DNA of 64,000 bases, taken from NCBI RefSeq assembly GCF_036231945.1, contig NZ_CP109599.1:1826001-1890000 (forward strand), given 5' to 3'. The notes below the pieces were generated by a model that saw nothing but the letters and a program-made list of their open reading frames with translations, was not told the origin of the DNA and did no database searches. Each line of letters opens with the position of its first letter. Within the stretch, counting starts at the first letter, position 1. Positions 35,600-44,298 of the stretch are shown piece after piece. The position numbers and the translations under genes were made by a program. The stretch comes from Streptomyces sp. NBC_01429. GTDB taxonomy: Bacteria; Actinomycetota; Actinomycetes; Streptomycetales; Streptomycetaceae.

Positions 35600-36541
35600 A
35601 TGGCTGGCACCGAAGGATCCCCCGCGTCCCCCCTCGCCCGCGCCGAGCACTTCGTCTGGCTGACGGCACGCGTGCTCGAACAGCGACGGTTCGCCTACCA
35701 CTTCCTCGGCCGGGAGGCGGGCGCGGACCACGGGAGGGAGGCGGTCGAGGCCGCGCTCACCGCGTACCGCGAGGAGGACGGGGGGTACGGGCACGGGCTC
35801 GAACCCGATCTGCGCGGCCCCGTCAGCCAGCCCCTCCACACGGCGCACGCGCTGCGGGTCCTGGACTCCATCGGCCGCTGCGACGGACTGCGGGTCGAGC
35901 GGATCTGCCGCTACCTCACCTCGGTGTCCACGCCCGAGGGCGCGCTGCCCGCCCTCCATCCCTCGCTGCGGGGCTATCCGCACGCGCCCTTCCTGCCGAT
36001 CACCGACAACCCGCCGGGTGACCTCCTGGCGACGGGCCCGGTCGTCGGGCTGCTGCACCGCAACGAGGTCTGGCACGCCTGGCTGTTCCGGGCCACCGAC
36101 TTCTGCTGGGCCGCCGTCGAGGCCCTGGAGGACTCGCATCCGTACGAGGTCGAGGCCGCGGTCGCGTTCCTGGACGGTGTCCCCGACCGCGCGCGGGCCG
36201 AGGCGGCGGCCGACCGGCTGGGCCGGCTGGTGCGGGAGCGCGGGCTGGCTGTGCTCGATCCGGCGCGCCTGGCCGACCACCCCGTGTCCCCGGGATACGC
36301 CCCGGGCGAGCTCCACTTCCCGCACGACTTCGCGCGCGTGCCCCACTCCCTGGCCCGGAGCTGGTTCACGGACGAGGAGATGGAACGGTCGCTCGACCTC
36401 CTCGCCGGCCGGCAGCACGAGGACGGCGGCTGGCCGGTGACCTGGCGCGAGTGGGCGCCGGGGACCGCGCTGGAGTCGCGGCCGATCGTGACCATCGAGG
36501 CGCTGCTGACCCTGCGGGCGTACGGCCGCGCCATCGGCTGA
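35600..36541 (+). CDS. Terpenoid-cyclase/prenyltransferase-like alpha-toroid protein, function unknown
   Basis: 313 residues, largely helical. Repeated QW-like motifs (AYREEDGGYGHGLEPDLRG and LAGRQHEDGGWPVTWREW) suggest the (alpha/alpha)6 barrel of squalene/prenyltransferase-type proteins. No DxDD or DDxxD-type acidic motif is evident, so ordinary cyclase chemistry is not supported. ATG start at 35600. It is divergent from the DUF3046 gene and followed by lhr on the same strand, with a 118-base gap. I cannot assign a reaction. Confidence 0.75.
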   Translation: MAGTEGSPASPLARAEHFVWLTARVLEQRRFAYHFLGREAGADHGREAVEAALTAYREEDGGYGHGLEPDLRGPVSQPLHTAHALRVLDSIGRCDGLRVERICRYLTSVSTPEGALPALHPSLRGYPHAPFLPITDNPPGDLLATGPVVGLLHRNEVWHAWLFRATDFCWAAVEALEDSHPYEVEAAVAFLDGVPDRARAEAAADRLGRLVRERGLAVLDPARLADHPVSPGYAPGELHFPHDFARVPHSLARSWFTDEEMERSLDLLAGRQHEDGGWPVTWREWAPGTALESRPIVTIEALLTLRAYGRAIG

Positions 36542-36659
36542 CCGGTCCGGGACGCCCGCGCCAGGGTCCCGCACCGCCGGGCGTGGCCGTCGCGCCTCGG
36601 CGGGGAGGCGTTTCCCCAGGTCCGGGCGATTGTCAGTGCCCGGGTGCACGATGGGGGAC

Positions 36660-39600
36660 ATGGCACGTACCGCGCTCGACTCCTTCTCCCCCGCGACCCG
36701 CGGCTGGTTCACGGGGGCCTTCTCCGCGCCCACCCCGGCGCAGGAGGGGGCCTGGCGTGCCATCGAGGAGGGCTCGGACGTGCTGGTCGTGGCCCCGACC
36801 GGCTCGGGAAAGACGCTGGCCGCCTTCCTCGCCGCCCTGGACCGCCTCGCCTCAGCGCCGCCGCCCGCCGAGGCGAAGAAGCGCTGCCGCGTGCTGTACG
36901 TGTCGCCGCTCAAGGCCCTCGCCGTCGATGTGGAGCGCAATCTGCGCAGCCCGCTCACGGGAATCCGGCAGGAGTCGGTGCGGCGCGGGCTGCCCGAGCC
37001 AGAGGTGCGGGTGGGGATCCGCTCGGGCGACACCCCGGCCGCCGAGCGGCGCTCGATGGCCACCCGACCGCCGGACATCCTGATCACCACCCCCGAGTCG
37101 CTGTTCCTGATGCTCACGTCCTCGGCCAGGGACGCGCTCGCCGGGATCGAGACGGTGATCCTGGACGAGGTGCACGCCGTCGCGGGGACGAAGCGGGGCG
37201 CGCATCTGGCCCTTTCCCTGGAGCGGCTGGACGAGTTGCTGCCACGCCCGGCCCGCCGTATCGGGCTGTCGGCGACGGTGCGTCCGGTGGAGGAGGTGGC
37301 CCGCTATCTGTCCCCGCAGCGCAGGGTGGAGATCGTCCAGCCGCCCTCCGGCAAGGAATTCGACCTCTCGGTGGTCGTCCCGGTCGAGGATCTCGGCGAG
37401 CTGGGCGGCTCCCCGGCCTCCGACACGGGCGGCGCGGAGAAGCCGTCGATCTGGCCTCATGTGGAGGAGCGCATCGCCGATCTCGTCCAGGCGCACCGCT
37501 CCACGATCGTCTTCGCGAACTCCCGCAGACTGGCCGAGCGCCTGTGCAACCGGCTCAATGAGATCGCCTACGAACGCGCGACCGGCGAATCGATGCCGGA
37601 GGAACACTCCCCCGCCGAGGTCATGGCCCAGTCGGGCGCGGCCAGAGGCGCGCCGCCGCTGCTCGCCCGCGCGCACCACGGCTCGGTCTCCAAGGAGCAG
37701 CGCGCCCAGGTGGAGGAGGACCTCAAGGCGGGCCGGCTGCCCGCCGTCGTGGCCACGTCCAGTCTGGAGCTGGGGATCGACATGGGCGCGGTGGATCTGG
37801 TCATCCAGGTCGAGTCGCCTCCCTCGGTCGCCTCCGGCCTCCAGCGGGTCGGCCGGGCAGGCCACCAGGTGGGCGCGGTCTCCACCGGAGTGGTCTTCCC
37901 GAAGTACCGGGGCGATCTGGTGCAGGCCGCCGTGGTCACCGAGCGGATGCGCGGCGGGGAGATCGAAGCGCTGCGCGTGCCCGCCAATCCGCTGGACGTG
38001 CTGGCCCAGCAGCTGGTGGCCCTGGTCGCGCTCGACAGCAGACAGGCCGACGACCTGCTGGCCCTGGCCCGCCGCTCCGCCCCCTTCGCCGCGCTGCCCG
38101 AGTCCGCCTTCATCGCCGTACTGGACATGCTCGCCGGACGCTATCCCTCGGACGCCTTCGCCGAGCTGCGTCCGCGTGTGGTGTGGGACCGCGTCACCGG
38201 TACGGTCACGGGCCGTCCGGGCGCCCAGCGCCTCGCCGTCACCTCCGGCGGCACCATCCCCGACCGGGGCCTCTTCGGTGTCTTCCTCGCCGGGGCGGAC
38301 CCCAAGAAGGGCGGCGGCCGGGTCGGTGAGCTGGACGAGGAGATGGTCTACGAATCCCGGGTCGGTGACGTCTTCACGCTCGGCACCTCGTCTTGGCGGA
38401 TCGAGGACATCACCCGCGACCGCGTGCTGGTCTCCCCCGCCCCGGGCGCCCCCGGACGGCTGCCGTTCTGGAAGGGCGATCAGCTGGGCCGCCCCCTGGA
38501 GCTGGGGCGCGCCGTGGGCGCGTTCCTGCGCGAGATCGGCTCCCTCTCCGAGGAGGACGCCCGGCTGCGGCTGACGGCGGCGGGCCTGGACACCCTGGCC
38601 GCCGGCAATCTGCTCTCGTACCTCGATGAACAGCGCCGCTCCTGTGGTCACGTCCCCGACGACAGGACGATCCTGGTCGAGCGGTTCCGCGACGAGCTGG
38701 GCGACTGGCGGGTGGTGATCCATTCCCCGTTCGGAGCCCAGGTGCACGCCCCGTGGGCGCTGGCGCTCGGCGCCCGGCTCTCCGAGCGGTACGGCATGGA
38801 CGCGCAGGTCATGCACGCCGACGACGGCATCGTGCTGCGTCTGCCCGACGCCGATCTGATGGGGTTCGACCTCGTCGACGACGAACAGGACCGCGGCAGT
38901 GCGGCCTTCGACAGCGAGCAGGCGCCCGTCGGGGCCGCGGACGTCGTGTTCGACGGGGGCGACGTCCGGGGGATCGTCACCGATCAGGTGGGCGGCTCCG
39001 CACTGTTCGCCTCCCGGTTCCGGGAGTGCGCCGCCCGGGCGCTGCTGCTGCCGCGCCGCAGCCCGGGCAAGCGCACGCCGCTGTGGCAGCAGCGCCAGCG
39101 CGCCGCCCAGCTCCTCCAGGTGGCCAGCGAGTTCGGCTCGTTCCCCATCGTGCTGGAGGCGGTGCGGGAGTGTCTTCAGGACGTCTTCGACGTCCCCGGT
39201 CTCACCGAGCTGATGGGGGACATCGAGTCCCGCCGGGTCCGGCTGGTCGAGGTCACGACGACGGAGCCCTCCCCGTTCGCCCGGTCGCTGCTCTTCGGCT
39301 ATGTCGCCCAGTTCCTCTACGAGGGCGACTCCCCGCTCGCCGAGCGGCGGGCCGCCGCGCTGTCGCTGGACTCCCGGCTGCTGGCCGAGTTGCTCGGCCA
39401 GGCAGAGCTGCGGGAACTGCTCGATCCGGAGGTCCTCACCGAGCTGGAGAGCGAGCTCCAGTGGCGCACCGAGGACCGGCGCGTCAAGGACCTCGAAGGA
39501 GTCGCGGATCTGCTGCGGGTACTGGGTCCGCTCACCGACGCCGAGCTGGCCGAGCGCGGCGCGCTCGATTCCTGGGCGCGGGACCTCGCCTCGGCCCGCC

Positions 39601-41279
39601 GCGCCATCAGGGTGCGGATCGGCGGGGCCGATCACTGGGCGGCCGTCGAGGACGCGGGGCGGCTGCGTGACGCCCTGGGCACGGCGCTGCCGGTCGGCGT
39701 GCCCGAAGCCTTCACCGAACCGGTCAAAGACCCTCTGGGCGACCTCCTCGCCCGCTACGCCCGTACGCACGGCCCGTTCACCTCGTCCGCCGCCGCGGAG
39801 CGCTTCGGTCTCGGCTCCGCCGTCACGGACGGCACCCTCCAGCGGCTCGCCGCGAGCGGCCGGGTCGTCCAGGGCGAGTTCCACCCCTCCGGCATCGGCC
39901 AGGAGTGGTGCGACGCCACCGTGCTGCGCCGGCTGCGCAGGCGCTCCCTGGCGGCGCTGCGTCAGGAGCTGGAGCCGGTACCGCCCGCCGCGCTCGCCAC
40001 CTTCCTCCCGCAGTGGCAGCATCTGGGCGGCAACAGCCTGCGCGGCATCGACGGACTCGCCCGCGCGATCGAGCAGTTGCAGGGGGCGCCCGTCCCCGCC
40101 TCGGCGCTGGAGAAGCTGGTCCTTCCGTCCCGTGTCTCCGGGTACACCCCCGCGCTGCTGGACGAGCTCACCACCACGGGCGAGGTCCTGTGGGCGGGCG
40201 CGGGCTCCCTGCCCGGCAAGGACGGCTGGGTGTCGCTGTATCTCGCGGACGCGGCGCCCCTGCTGCTCCCGCCCCCGCACCCCCTGGAGCAGACCGCCCT
40301 GCACGCATCCGTTCTGACCACGCTCTCGGGCGGCTACGGCCTGTTCTTCCGGCAGATCGCCGACCAGGTCCGCGCCACCACCCACCCCGACGCGACGGAC
40401 CCGCTGCTGGCCGACGCCCTCTGGGACCTCGCCTGGTCGGGCCGGCTCACCAATGACACGCTGGCGCCGCTGCGCTCCCTGCTCGGCTCGGGCCGTACCG
40501 CGGGCGCCACCGCCCACCGCGCCCGGCGGACGGTGCCGCGCGGGCGGTACGGGACGCTGACGGCCGCGGCCAGACCCGCTTCCCGCACGGGCCCGCCCAC
40601 GGTCAGCGGTCGCTGGTCGCTGCTCCCCGCCCCGGAGCCCGATCCCACGCACCGCGCCCACGCGCTCGCCCGCACGCTTCTGGACCGGCACGGCGTGGTG
40701 ACCCGGGGCGCCGTCACGGCCGAGGGGGTGGCGGGCGGCTTCTCCGCGACGTACCGGGTGCTGTCCGCGTTCGAGGACAGCGGGCAGGCCCGCCGCGGCT
40801 ATGTCGTGGAGGGCCTGGGCGCCGCCCAGTTCGCGATGGACGGCGCGGTCGACCGGCTGCGCGCGGCGGCGACCGCCCGCGACCGCGCACCGTCGTCTCC
40901 CACGCCGCACGCCGTGGTCCTGGCCGCCGCCGACCCGGCCAACGCGTACGGGGCGGCGCTCCCCTGGCCGGAGGCACCGAACGGCGCCGGGCACAAACCG
41001 GGCCGCAAGGCCGGTTCGCTGGTCGTCCTGGTCGACGGCGAACTGACGCTCTACATGGAGCGCGGCGGCAAGACGCTGCTGGCGTGGCCCACGGACCCGG
41101 AGGACCCCGCCCTGCGCGCCGCGACCGAGGCCCTGGCGGGCGCGGCCCGCGCCGGGGCCCTCGGCACCGTCACCGTGGAGCGGGCCAACGGTGTGCCCGC
41201 CCTGACCGCTCCGCTGGGACGCGCCCTTGAGGCGGCCGGGTTCCACGCCACCCCCCGGGGGCTGCGTCTGCGCCCCTGA
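36660..41279 (+). CDS. lhr: Large helicase-related protein Lhr
   Basis: 1539-residue superfamily-2 helicase, a 3'-to-5' DNA translocase with known roles in repair. The Lhr core (residues 1-860 or so) has VVAPTGSGKTLAAFLA (Walker A), VILDEVHAVAGTKRG (DEAH-type), GLSATVRPVEEVARY (motif III), TSSLELGIDMGAVDLV and LQRVGRAGHQVGAV (motif VI). Winged-helix and C-terminal Lhr domains follow, as in full-length E. coli and mycobacterial Lhr. I use the ATG at 36660. In-frame ATGs just upstream (36651) cannot be excluded. nei2 begins 100 bases downstream. Confidence 0.95.
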   Translation: MARTALDSFSPATRGWFTGAFSAPTPAQEGAWRAIEEGSDVLVVAPTGSGKTLAAFLAALDRLASAPPPAEAKKRCRVLYVSPLKALAVDVERNLRSPLTGIRQESVRRGLPEPEVRVGIRSGDTPAAERRSMATRPPDILITTPESLFLMLTSSARDALAGIETVILDEVHAVAGTKRGAHLALSLERLDELLPRPARRIGLSATVRPVEEVARYLSPQRRVEIVQPPSGKEFDLSVVVPVEDLGELGGSPASDTGGAEKPSIWPHVEERIADLVQAHRSTIVFANSRRLAERLCNRLNEIAYERATGESMPEEHSPAEVMAQSGAARGAPPLLARAHHGSVSKEQRAQVEEDLKAGRLPAVVATSSLELGIDMGAVDLVIQVESPPSVASGLQRVGRAGHQVGAVSTGVVFPKYRGDLVQAAVVTERMRGGEIEALRVPANPLDVLAQQLVALVALDSRQADDLLALARRSAPFAALPESAFIAVLDMLAGRYPSDAFAELRPRVVWDRVTGTVTGRPGAQRLAVTSGGTIPDRGLFGVFLAGADPKKGGGRVGELDEEMVYESRVGDVFTLGTSSWRIEDITRDRVLVSPAPGAPGRLPFWKGDQLGRPLELGRAVGAFLREIGSLSEEDARLRLTAAGLDTLAAGNLLSYLDEQRRSCGHVPDDRTILVERFRDELGDWRVVIHSPFGAQVHAPWALALGARLSERYGMDAQVMHADDGIVLRLPDADLMGFDLVDDEQDRGSAAFDSEQAPVGAADVVFDGGDVRGIVTDQVGGSALFASRFRECAARALLLPRRSPGKRTPLWQQRQRAAQLLQVASEFGSFPIVLEAVRECLQDVFDVPGLTELMGDIESRRVRLVEVTTTEPSPFARSLLFGYVAQFLYEGDSPLAERRAAALSLDSRLLAELLGQAELRELLDPEVLTELESELQWRTEDRRVKDLEGVADLLRVLGPLTDAELAERGALDSWARDLASARRAIRVRIGGADHWAAVEDAGRLRDALGTALPVGVPEAFTEPVKDPLGDLLARYARTHGPFTSSAAAERFGLGSAVTDGTLQRLAASGRVVQGEFHPSGIGQEWCDATVLRRLRRRSLAALRQELEPVPPAALATFLPQWQHLGGNSLRGIDGLARAIEQLQGAPVPASALEKLVLPSRVSGYTPALLDELTTTGEVLWAGAGSLPGKDGWVSLYLADAAPLLLPPPHPLEQTALHASVLTTLSGGYGLFFRQIADQVRATTHPDATDPLLADALWDLAWSGRLTNDTLAPLRSLLGSGRTAGATAHRARRTVPRGRYGTLTAAARPASRTGPPTVSGRWSLLPAPEPDPTHRAHALARTLLDRHGVVTRGAVTAEGVAGGFSATYRVLSAFEDSGQARRGYVVEGLGAAQFAMDGAVDRLRAAATARDRAPSSPTPHAVVLAAADPANAYGAALPWPEAPNGAGHKPGRKAGSLVVLVDGELTLYMERGGKTLLAWPTDPEDPALRAATEALAGAARAGALGTVTVERANGVPALTAPLGRALEAAGFHATPRGLRLRP

Positions 41280-41379
41280 GTCCCCGCCACCACCGCGGGA
41301 GAGCCCCGCGCCGCCCCGCGCCCCCTCGCACCACGAGCACACAGCCCCGGCCCGCCGTCCGTCACGCATCATGGGAGAC

Positions 41380-42138
41380 ATGCCCGAAGGAGACACCGTC
41401 TGGCAGACCGCCCGCCGCCTGCACACCGCGCTCGCCGGACAGCGGCTGACCCGCTCGGAGCTGCGCGTCCCCCGGTTCGCGACCGCCGATCTCACGGGCC
41501 GCACCGTGCTGGACGTCACCCCGCGCGGCAAGCACCTGCTCACCCGCGTCGAGGGCGGTCTCACGCTCCACTCGCACCTGCGCATGGACGGTTCCTGGAA
41601 GGTGTACGAGCCGGGTGAACGCTGGCGCGGCGGCGCGGCCCATCAGATCCGGGCCATCCTCGGTACGGCCGAACGCACCGCGGTCGGCTACCGCCTCCCC
41701 GTACTGGAGCTGCTGCGCACCAGCGAGGAGGAAAGGGTTGTCGGCCACCTCGGCCCCGATCTGCTCGGACCCGGCTGGGACCCGGCCACCGCCCTGCGCA
41801 ACCTTCTGACGGATCCGTCCCGCTCTCTCGGGGAGGCCCTGCTCGATCAGCGCAATCTCGCCGGAGTCGGCAACATCTTCAAGTCCGAGACCTGCTTCCT
41901 GGTCCGCGCGACCCCCTGGCTGCCCGTCGGCGGTCTCCCCGCGCCCGAGCGCCTGGTGGCCGCGGCCAAGGCGGTGCTGGAGGCGAACCGGAACCGGCCC
42001 GGCGGGGCGCGGCGACTGTACGTGTACGGCCGCGCCGGCAGCCCCTGCCCCCGGTGCCGCGCCGGGATCCGTACGGCCGACCAGGACGGGCGCCCCACCT
42101 ATTGGTGCCCCGTCTGTCAGTCGGGGCCCAGTCCTTGA
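41380..42138 (+). CDS. nei2: Endonuclease VIII-like DNA glycosylase Nei2
   Basis: Fpg/Nei-family bifunctional glycosylase/AP lyase that removes oxidised bases, 252 residues. The start must be the ATG at 41380 because the next residues Pro2-Glu3 (MPEGDT) are the catalytic N-terminus. The in-frame ATG 9 bases upstream would bury them. It has the helix-2-turn-helix region (LDQRNLAGVGNIFKSE) and a C-terminal zinc finger (CPRCRAGIRTADQDG, then WCPVC). It lies next to lhr, as in mycobacteria, which suggests a repair partnership. Confidence 0.94.
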   Translation: MPEGDTVWQTARRLHTALAGQRLTRSELRVPRFATADLTGRTVLDVTPRGKHLLTRVEGGLTLHSHLRMDGSWKVYEPGERWRGGAAHQIRAILGTAERTAVGYRLPVLELLRTSEEERVVGHLGPDLLGPGWDPATALRNLLTDPSRSLGEALLDQRNLAGVGNIFKSETCFLVRATPWLPVGGLPAPERLVAAAKAVLEANRNRPGGARRLYVYGRAGSPCPRCRAGIRTADQDGRPTYWCPVCQSGPSP

Positions 42139-42347
42139 CGGCTCGCTGACGGCTCATCGGCCCGGGCCCCGGCCGGCCGCCGTGAGGCCGCGACATGGAC
42201 GGGCAGCAGGCTGAGCCCCCAGCCGCCCGCCGCCACCGCACCTTCCACCAGGCCGGTGTGCTCGGGCTCCAGCACGAGTCGCAGCACCGCCCACCACCAC
42301 ACGCCGCCCAGTGCGAGCGCGGACAGCAGCGTCCATCGCCGTGCCAT
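42117..42347 (-). CDS. Small membrane protein, function unknown
   Basis: 76 residues with two hydrophobic segments (LLSALALGGVWWWAVLRLVL and GAVAAGGWGLSLLPVHVAA) and a charged tail. The ATG at 42347 has an excellent ribosome site (GGAGGAGG, about 7 bases upstream), which supports it as a real gene. It overlaps the nei2 3' end by 22 bases on the opposite strand. No family is recognised. Confidence 0.6.
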   Translation of the reverse strand: MARRWTLLSALALGGVWWWAVLRLVLEPEHTGLVEGAVAAGGWGLSLLPVHVAASRRPAGARADEPSASRQGLGPD

Positions 42348-42615
42348 GGCTGCCTCCTCCGGCCGACGCGCTGGATGAGTGAGTCCGGGGTCCCGCCCGC
42401 GGGACCCGAAGCCCCGCCGACGGGGAGGGTGACAGGGAGGGGACGGCCGACGCTACTTCAGACTCGCTCATCCGGCCCGGCACGATCACCCACACGGAGG
42501 GCGCATCGGATGCACGCTCCGGCGCGCGGGAACGTACGAGGCGTACCCACACGGGCCCCAGCGCCCGGTTGAGCGCCCGCCCCGTCCCGCCCCCGCCCGT
42601 TTCGGGCGCCCCGTA

Positions 42616-43086
42616 TCAGGCGCTCTCCGCCTGGAACATCCAGGCGTGCTTCTCGAGGTCCGCGGCCACCTGGATCAGCACATCCTGCGTCACCGGGTCC
42701 GGCGCGTCCGTCACCTCGATCCGCTCACGCATCCTGGTGATCACCGCGCCGAGCGCGTCCACCAGGATCCGTACCGCGTCCACGTCCTTGATCCAGCCGT
42801 TGGGCACGGGCCCGATCGCACTCGTCCCCGCCACGGTCGCGGCCCGCCCGTCCGGCGTCACGCCCATGGCGGAGGCCCGCTCCGCGACGGTGTCCGAGTG
42901 CTGTCGCGCCGTGGTCACGACCTCGTCGAGCTGGAGGTGCACGGACCGGAAGCGCGGCCCGACGATGTTCCAGTGGACCTGCTTGGCCACCAGCGAGAGG
43001 TCGACCAGATCGACCAGCGCGCCTTGGAGCGCCTCGCCGACCAGCTTCAGATTCTCCTCGGACAGGGAACTCTTCACGACAGACAT
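42616..43086 (-). CDS. dps: Dps-family ferritin-like DNA protection protein
   Basis: 156 residues. Dodecameric iron-storage protein that oxidises Fe(II) with peroxide and protects DNA. Ferroxidase ligands are visible in KQVHWNIVGPRF and VHLQLDEVVTTARQHSD. There is no lysine-rich N-terminal tail, so direct DNA binding may be weak. Its position before clgR fits the S. coelicolor dpsB locus as I recall it. The ATG at 43086 has TGGAGGATCC upstream. The leader carries three CTCAG copies at a 12-base period. Confidence 0.92.
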   Translation of the reverse strand: MSVVKSSLSEENLKLVGEALQGALVDLVDLSLVAKQVHWNIVGPRFRSVHLQLDEVVTTARQHSDTVAERASAMGVTPDGRAATVAGTSAIGPVPNGWIKDVDAVRILVDALGAVITRMRERIEVTDAPDPVTQDVLIQVAADLEKHAWMFQAESA

Positions 43087-43116
43087 GCAGGATCCTCCAG
43101 TTCCGTTTTCTTCCGT

Positions 43117-43145
43117 CTCAGCTCTTTTCTCAGCTCACTTCTCAG
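43117..43145. repeat. 12-bp-phased CTCAG repeats in the dps leader
   Basis: CTCAG begins at exactly 43117, 43129 and 43141 (TCTCAGCTC context). On the minus strand this reads CTGAG three times at one period, 30-60 bases upstream of the dps start. Confidence 0.7.
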
Positions 43146-43196
43146 TTCCCACCATGGCACAAATGCGACAAAGCGGTCTCCTGAAGGGAGAACAAA

Positions 43197-43228
43197 AGCC
43201 CCGGTCGGTACGGGTACCAACCGGGGCT
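43197..43228 (-). terminator. Terminator downstream of clgR
   Basis: AGCCCCGGT (43197-43205) pairs with ACCGGGGCT (43220-43228), with an inner GGT/ACC pair. On the minus strand it is followed by TTTTGTT. It lies 28 bases after the clgR stop and before the dps leader. Confidence 0.85.
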
Positions 43229-43256
43229 CTCGGCAAACCTTTTGAACTGAGCGCAG

Positions 43257-43640
43257 TCAGGCGGCGACGACATCCACCGCTTCCGCAGGCGCTTTGATGG
43301 TCACCCGTTCCGTCGGCACTCCGGCCACCGACGTCACAGAGACGGAATTGAGCATGGGGCGTACTGGCGCAGACAGCGGCTCGTTCGCCGCCGCCGACGC
43401 GGCCAGCTCCGCCAACGACAGTTCGTCGCTCACTTCACGCATGAGCTCGGACATCCGTACGTCAAGCGCGTCGCAGATCGCGGAGAGCAGTTCGGAGGAT
43501 GCCTCCTTCTGCCCCCGCTCCACCTCGGAGAGATAGCCGAGCGAGACTCGGGCGGACGAGGAGACTTCGCGCAGAGTACGGCCCTGGCGCTGGCGCTGCC
43601 GACGCAGCACGTCACCAAGCAGGCGACGGAGCAGAATCAT
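43257..43640 (-). CDS. clgR: XRE-family regulator ClgR
   Basis: 127-residue helix-turn-helix activator of clp and lon protease genes. The start is the ATG at 43640 ([16 protein letters not shown]). The frame extends to 43673 but those codons are not conserved. The HTH is [29 protein letters not shown]. The C-terminus ends AEAVDVVAA, a non-polar Ala-Ala tail of the sort recognised by ClpP partner ATPases, consistent with the known rapid turnover of the protein. A terminator follows. Confidence 0.92.
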   Translation of the reverse strand: MILLRRLLGDVLRRQRQRQGRTLREVSSSARVSLGYLSEVERGQKEASSELLSAICDALDVRMSELMREVSDELSLAELAASAAANEPLSAPVRPMLNSVSVTSVAGVPTERVTIKAPAEAVDVVAA

Positions 43641-43749
43641 CGGTGGCTCCCTCCTCGGACCGCGTAGCCGCATCCTTCACGCCCCACCGTACCGCCTCGC
43701 GCCGCGGCCGTGCGGGGAGTGATGTCGTGTTCACTCAGGGCTGTAAACA

Positions 43750-44298
43750 TCAATTCCCCCCGTTCTGTTCCGTATCCTGTGCCCGCCCGTTTCCGGACAG
43801 TTCGCTGAGGAGTAGCCCGAGCACGCTCCGTACACTCTCTTTACGGATGTCCGCCCGGTCGCCGTTCAACCGCAGCGCGACCACTTTCCCGGCGCCCAGC
43901 GGCCCGGCGACCGCGACGTACACGGTGCCGACCGGCTGTCCGTCCTGCGGATCGGGGCCCGCCACCCCGGTGGTCGCCGCGCCCCAGGAGGCGTCGAGCA
44001 GCCGCCGTACGCCGGCCGCCATCTGGCGCGCGACCTCGGGATCCACCGCACCGCGCTCCCCCAGAAGGGTCCCGTCGACGCCGAGTACGTCCCGCTTGAG
44101 ATCGGTCGCGTACGCCGTGACGGACCCGCGGAAGGTACGGGAGGCACCGGGGACGGCCGTCAGCTCCGCGGCCACCAGACCGCCGGTGAGGGACTCCGCG
44201 ACGGCCAGCGTCCCACCGCGCTCGTCCAGCGCGGCCAGCACGGCGGCCGCACCGGCCGCCCCGCTCTCCCCCGTCTCCGGCCCGGCCGGGCCCCTCAC
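43750..44298 (-). CDS. CinA C-terminal-domain / nicotinamide-nucleotide amidase
   Basis: 182 residues. CinA C-terminal family (PncC), which in E. coli deamidates nicotinamide mononucleotide. Signatures are LAVAESLTGGLVAAELTAVPGAS, GSVTAYATDLKRDVLGV and TTGVAGPDPQDGQPVGTVYVAV. The GTG at 44298 overlaps the pgsA stop (GTGA), so it is translationally coupled. The large N-terminal CinA domain is absent, as in other actinobacteria. This rimO-pgsA-cinA-clgR order is conserved in the genus. Confidence 0.92.
   Translation of the reverse strand: MRGPAGPETGESGAAGAAAVLAALDERGGTLAVAESLTGGLVAAELTAVPGASRTFRGSVTAYATDLKRDVLGVDGTLLGERGAVDPEVARQMAAGVRRLLDASWGAATTGVAGPDPQDGQPVGTVYVAVAGPLGAGKVVALRLNGDRADIRKESVRSVLGLLLSELSGNGRAQDTEQNGGN

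Noticed and set aside
41371..41379. Upstream ATG as the nei2 start
   Set aside because: It would add three residues before the catalytic Pro-Glu, which must follow the initiator Met directly.
36852..41585. A 1577-codon open frame on the minus strand opposite lhr
   Set aside because: It is a high-GC shadow of the lhr reading frame, with Arg/Gly/Gln-rich composition, no recognisable domain and no start with a ribosome site.
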